Position numbers and translations under genes: made by a program
Assembly: GCA_039545355.1 (NCBI GenBank)
Contig: BCJJ01000001.1
Coordinates: forward strand, 2,292,570-2,356,569
Source: Trichosporon coremiiforme
Taxonomy: Eukaryota; Basidiomycota; Tremellomycetes; Trichosporonales; Trichosporonaceae
Length of the DNA stretch: 64,000 bases
Direction of reading: 5' to 3'
Shown here: in pieces, positions 62,989 to 64,000 of the stretch
Position numbering within the stretch: position 1 is the stretch's first letter
Layout of the letters: every line of letters starts with the position of its first letter
Notes under the pieces: generated by a model
The model's input: only the letters and a program-made list of their open reading frames with translations
The model's database searches: none
What the model was told of the DNA's origin: nothing

Positions 62989-64000
62989 GCAGTTGAGGGT
63001 GTTTGCAAACGCAGAGAGTGCGAGGATCACAACGTCGGACTATCCAAGGGAGTCTGCTCGTCAACAGGAAGGACCTGGTCTGGTAATCTGCAGAACCCCG
63101 CGGGTATGGACCTCAACTTTGGCGCGGCCGGAGCGGCCGGAACACGAGCGGAGAAGCGAAGATCGACAACCCACGTCGCCTCCGGGGAATCTCACCCAGC
63201 CCTGGGCGGCGACGTCCACTGTGCGATATGTGGAATGCAGAGCGACTTCCCCTACTATCGGCGCTTACATTACGTCAGCTCTAATCGTCAAGTCAGACCA
63301 CTGCATCAAGAGGGGCGCGACGGGCCCTGGTCGCGGTCGTTCGTTGCTTCCTCTTAGATTTAATGGCCTGCAAGGAGCTGAACGTCATATTATTTTGTTT
63401 AGATATATGCTGCTGATGTAAAGATCATTGGGATAAGCGTCGTTTGAACTCGTCCTGACAAGGCACCAGTGGCGCCCGAAGCTTCGAAACGACGCTGCAA
63501 ACTACATGCTCTGTCCTGTTATCCGCTGCGGAGTGTTCTCGGACTCTCTCGGACCCGTTGCCGCCGGCCGTTACAGGCCGTGACGACTTCTCCGAGAGTA
63601 TCGGGCAAGCCGTGGTGGGCAGTGTGCTTGCTCAGCGCGTCGCCGTCGTGTAACTGCCCATCTGCGATCTCGATGGTGTCGAGTTCGCAGACAAAACCCG
63701 CGTTTGTCGCGCAATCCCTGCGGTAACCTTGTAGGTGCCTCAGGACCCGACTTATCAGAGGTCTAAATATAATCGGACAACCCCGAAAGCCGCTACTCTG
63801 CGGCGAAGACGCAAAGAGGAGAGCGCTAAGTGCCGCCAATGCCGCCTCTGTTCGTCCACCATCGCGGAGCATGCCCACCTTCTGTGGCCACGTCGAATTC
63901 CAGCGGCACGGTGCCTGTGACGCCTGCCCTTTCTTGGCTCAGCTTCCCGCACACCACCTGACTGCAAGCCGCCGCACTCGCACACCACCTGGGACCAGGT
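62989..64000. other. last 1 kb, no supported gene
   Basis: A minus-strand frame at 63519-63878 (CATNAGFVCELDTIEIADGQ, HGLPDTLGEVVTACNG) looks somewhat protein-like but matches nothing I recognise and has no paralogue here. Other frames overlap it. The window ends in this region. Confidence 0.4.

Noticed and set aside
63519..63878. A 119-residue minus-strand frame near the window end
   Set aside because: It is somewhat protein-like, but has no domain, no paralogue here and no clear start context, so I left it uncalled.
1..64000. Complete transposons, LTR pairs or CRISPR-like arrays
   Set aside because: I found no transposase, reverse transcriptase or integrase motifs, no matching long terminal repeats by eye, and no regular spacer arrays. 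A computed self-alignment could still reveal some.

Overview
This is nuclear DNA of a GC-rich, intron-poor basidiomycete yeast. I infer Tremellomycetes, probably Trichosporonales, from gene style only: very short introns, a fungal CFEM surface protein, a Zn2Cys6 regulator, a cytochrome b5-acyl-CoA dehydrogenase fusion, a LYC1-type acetyltransferase and intron-bearing tRNA-Ser genes. No bacterial operon, plasmid, phage or CRISPR signal is visible.

Layout. 1-502 is the end of a gene from a large F-box-like family (local labels FB1-FB17). 0.5-5.9 kb is gene-poor, with simple repeats and a 61-nt poly(C) run. 5.99-10.68 kb is one intronless gene for a secreted protein with 15 CFEM domains. 11.8-13.5 kb is a three-exon cytochrome b5-acyl-CoA dehydrogenase. 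15.5-16.7 kb is a zinc-cluster transcription factor. 17.7 kb is a tRNA-Ser(GCT). 18.0-18.75 kb is the first of five loci (CR1-CR5) of a cysteine-rich family with a hydrophobic C-terminus.

20.1-36.1 kb is the core FB array: intact genes FB3, FB7, FB9 and FB11, mixed with truncated, frameshifted and recombined copies. All are on the minus strand until a switch at 34.7 kb. A second tRNA-Ser(GCT) lies inside it. 36.3-38.5 kb is a Baeyer-Villiger monooxygenase. 40.0-41.2 kb is a tandem pair of unknown paralogues. 41.4-43.7 kb is a four-domain RNA-repair-type protein (2H phosphoesterase, DSP-like, polynucleotide kinase, RNA-ligase-like). 44.4-45.7 kb is a beta-lactamase-fold hydrolase. FB15 (relic), FB16 and FB17 follow on the plus strand. 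50.3-55.2 kb is the CR2-CR5 array, two intact and two broken. 55.6-56.3 kb is a UBA-like/zinc-ribbon/Gly-rich protein. 56.9-63.0 kb holds four BTB/POZ loci (two intact, two broken) around a LYC1-like acetyltransferase.

How it fits together. Much of the window is birth-and-death evolution of three paralogous families: FB (possible ubiquitin-ligase adaptors), BTB (possible Cul3 adaptors) and CR (surface-like proteins). Single-copy metabolic genes are scattered between them. The most unusual items are the 15-CFEM protein, the FB array, the RNA-repair protein with altered catalytic residues, the CR family without visible signal peptides, and a uniform intron rule: a CTRAC branch site only 3-8 nt from the acceptor AG. 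Functions are inferred from sequence motifs; no database search was run.
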